The notes under the pieces: model-generated
Told to the model about the DNA's origin: nothing
The model's database searches: none
Seen by the model: the letters and a program-made list of their open reading frames with translations, nothing else
Shown: positions 29,112-30,423 of the stretch, piece after piece
How positions within the stretch are numbered: the first letter of the stretch is position 1
Layout: every line of letters starts with the position of its first letter
Source of the DNA: JAIRVZ01 sp031553755
Lineage (GTDB): Bacteria > Bacteroidota > Bacteroidia > Bacteroidales > Azobacteroidaceae
Reading direction: 5' to 3'
Assembly (NCBI GenBank): GCA_031553755.1
Contig: JAVBKZ010000100.1
Span: 1 to 30,423 of the forward strand
Length of the DNA stretch: 30,423 nt
Program-made: the position numbers and the translations under genes

Positions 29112-30416
29112 TTTTGCGTTAACTTTTGACATTTTTATACAACTGATTGATATTTAGAATATTGTAATCATTCTTTGATTTTTTGATTTGATTTGAAAAT
29201 TCGTAAATTAGTGGTATACTACTAATTTTATGAATACAGGCAAGTTTGTTTTCTCACAATTATTGAGTTATGTGAGCAAATATGAGTTCAATAAGTGCGT
29301 AAAACGCTACTTTGGGAACTATCGCTCACACGAGCTAAACAGTTGGAATCACTTTTTGCAACTGCTTTTCGGACAAATTACAGGGCTGAACTCAATAAAC
29401 AGCATTTGTATTTGCCTGAAGGCACACAAGCGCAACATTTACCATTTGGGTATCAAGCAGTTTGTCAATGTTTCAACTTTGTCCCGAGCAGGCGAGAATC
29501 GTGACTGGCGTATTTTTGCCGATTTTGGCAATTACCTGATAAAAGTTGTCAGACCGATGTATGTTAACTCTTCCATAGAGAACATTAATATTGATAATGA
29601 GATATTTGCATTGGATTCAACAAGCATATCATGTAGTATCAACTTATTGGTCTGGGCAGAAGGAAAATACAGTCGTGGTGCAGTCAAAATGCACACGCTC
29701 ATTGATTTGAGAGGCAGTATTCCGACCTTTATTCTGATAACTGACGGGAAATACCATGACAGCAATGCGCTTGACGAGATTAATCCTGCCCAAAACGCTA
29801 TCTACCTGATGGATAAAGCGTATGTTGATTTTTCCGCTTTATATCGCTATCATTTGGTGGGCTCATTTTTTGTTACACGCGCCAAAGAGAATATGAAATA
29901 CGAAGTTGTTGAGCAAAATTTCAACATTGACCAAACCATAGGTCTGCGTTCCGACAAAACGGTTGTGTTGACCGGCATAAAGTCAAAAAAACTTTATCCC
30001 GGAAAATTGCGTTTAGTCGAGTTTTACGAGGCAAAAAACAACGAACTGCTTGTGTTTCTGACAAATAATTTTGAAGTGTCCGCTCTCGAAGTCGCCAATC
30101 TGTACAAAAACAGATGGCAAATTGAGGTCTTTTTCAAATGGATTAAACAAAATCTTACCATTAAAAAGTTTTGGGGACACTCTGAAAATGCCGTCAGGAT
30201 ACAACTCTGGGTGGCAATTATCGCTTACCTGCTTATCGCATACGCCAAGTGTACTCTCAAAAGCGATTATTCTGTTTACGAAATAATGCAGATTTTGAGT
30301 ATATCGGCTTTTGATAAAACGCCAATCAGGGAACTGCTTACCAATTTTCAAGTCAATCAAAATGTCAAAGAACTACAATACAATTTGTTTGATTATTGTT
30401 AAAAGTTAATGCAAAA
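29112..30416 (+). mobile_element. IS4-family insertion sequence
   Basis: Terminal inverted repeats TTTTGCGTTAACTTTTGAC (29112-29130) and the complement of TTTTGCATTAACTTTTAAC (30398-30416) match at 17 of 19 positions and enclose one transposase gene whose stop codon lies in the right repeat. The true outer ends may extend a few bases. The window ends 7 nt later, so a target duplication cannot be assessed. Confidence 0.85.
29230..30402 (+). CDS. IS4-family DDE transposase
   Basis: A 390-residue transposase with an N-terminal DUF4372-like segment (FSQLLSYVSKYEFNKCVKRY) and a DDE core: D129 in ALDSTS, D195 in YLMDKAY, and E299 in the Y-(2)-R-(3)-E-(6)-K signature (Y292, R295, E299, K306) that defines the IS4 family. 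The frame is complete and all catalytic residues are present, so it may be active. It lies within matching inverted repeats and upstream of glmS in the divergent direction. The length and N-terminus match the ISs common in Bacteroidales (IS4 group, ISPg-like). Confidence 0.94.
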   Translation: MNTGKFVFSQLLSYVSKYEFNKCVKRYFGNYRSHELNSWNHFLQLLFGQITGLNSINSICICLKAHKRNIYHLGIKQFVNVSTLSRAGENRDWRIFADFGNYLIKVVRPMYVNSSIENINIDNEIFALDSTSISCSINLLVWAEGKYSRGAVKMHTLIDLRGSIPTFILITDGKYHDSNALDEINPAQNAIYLMDKAYVDFSALYRYHLVGSFFVTRAKENMKYEVVEQNFNIDQTIGLRSDKTVVLTGIKSKKLYPGKLRLVEFYEAKNNELLVFLTNNFEVSALEVANLYKNRWQIEVFFKWIKQNLTIKKFWGHSENAVRIQLWVAIIAYLLIAYAKCTLKSDYSVYEIMQILSISAFDKTPIRELLTNFQVNQNVKELQYNLFDYC

Positions 30417-30423
30417 GCAGTAA

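Noticed and set aside
29112..30423. Target-site duplication of the IS4-type element
   Set aside because: Only a few bases lie beyond the right repeat and they do not clearly match the left flank.

Overview
The window looks like a chromosomal segment of a Bacteroidota bacterium, most likely Bacteroidales. The evidence is AT-rich DNA, repeated promoter boxes of the TAnnTTTG type (several with TTTG exactly 19 nt upstream), an ileS / zinc-ligand-poor DksA-like / lspA / DUF4296 lipoprotein cluster, a LspA with the long Bacteroidota loop, and a decayed gene ending in a type IX secretion sorting domain. No rRNA, tRNA or CRISPR array was seen.

Layout. 1-4000 (minus strand): a type I restriction-modification locus (hsdS cut by the window edge, hsdM, an AAA ATPase with a DUF4143 nuclease-like end). 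A Y1 (IS200/IS605-like) transposase flanked by hairpins has broken a RhuM-like gene between hsdM and hsdS. 4100-11850 (plus): the phosphate locus pstA, pstB, phoU, an archaeal-type ATPase, an OmpR-family regulator and a PhoR-like histidine kinase. pstS and pstC are absent. Three S23-type four-helix-bundle genes sit inside this locus. 11850-13210 (minus): a lipoprotein and a truncated ECF sigma factor. 13380-16810 (plus): pta, a 3-hydroxyacyl-CoA dehydrogenase-like gene and ackA. 16965-20570: rlmD (plus), then a PhnP-like hydrolase, murB and crcB (minus). 20670-27100 (plus): a T9SS/leucine-rich-repeat pseudogene, ileS, the DksA-like gene, lspA and a DUF4296 lipoprotein. 27083-28927 (minus): glmS. 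29110-30420: an almost complete IS4-type insertion sequence.

The most unusual signal is a layer of short inverted-repeat mini-elements running through the housekeeping operons. At least six sequence families are visible, all with one architecture: an arm of iterated short words, a short interior, and the complementary arm. Some are empty and lie between operon genes or in frame inside proteins (PhoU, the kinase, PstB, IleS). Others carry a small gene: three carry S23 four-helix-bundle proteins, and one carries a DUF559 PD-(D/E)XK nuclease domain fused in frame into the catalytic domain of isoleucyl-tRNA synthetase. IleS alone holds two empty copies and one nuclease-loaded copy of the same GC-rich family. 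I read this as small dispersed elements mobilised or maintained by the S23 or DUF559 proteins, by analogy with REP sequences and their Y1 transposases. The repeat structure is seen directly in the sequence; the mechanism is inference.
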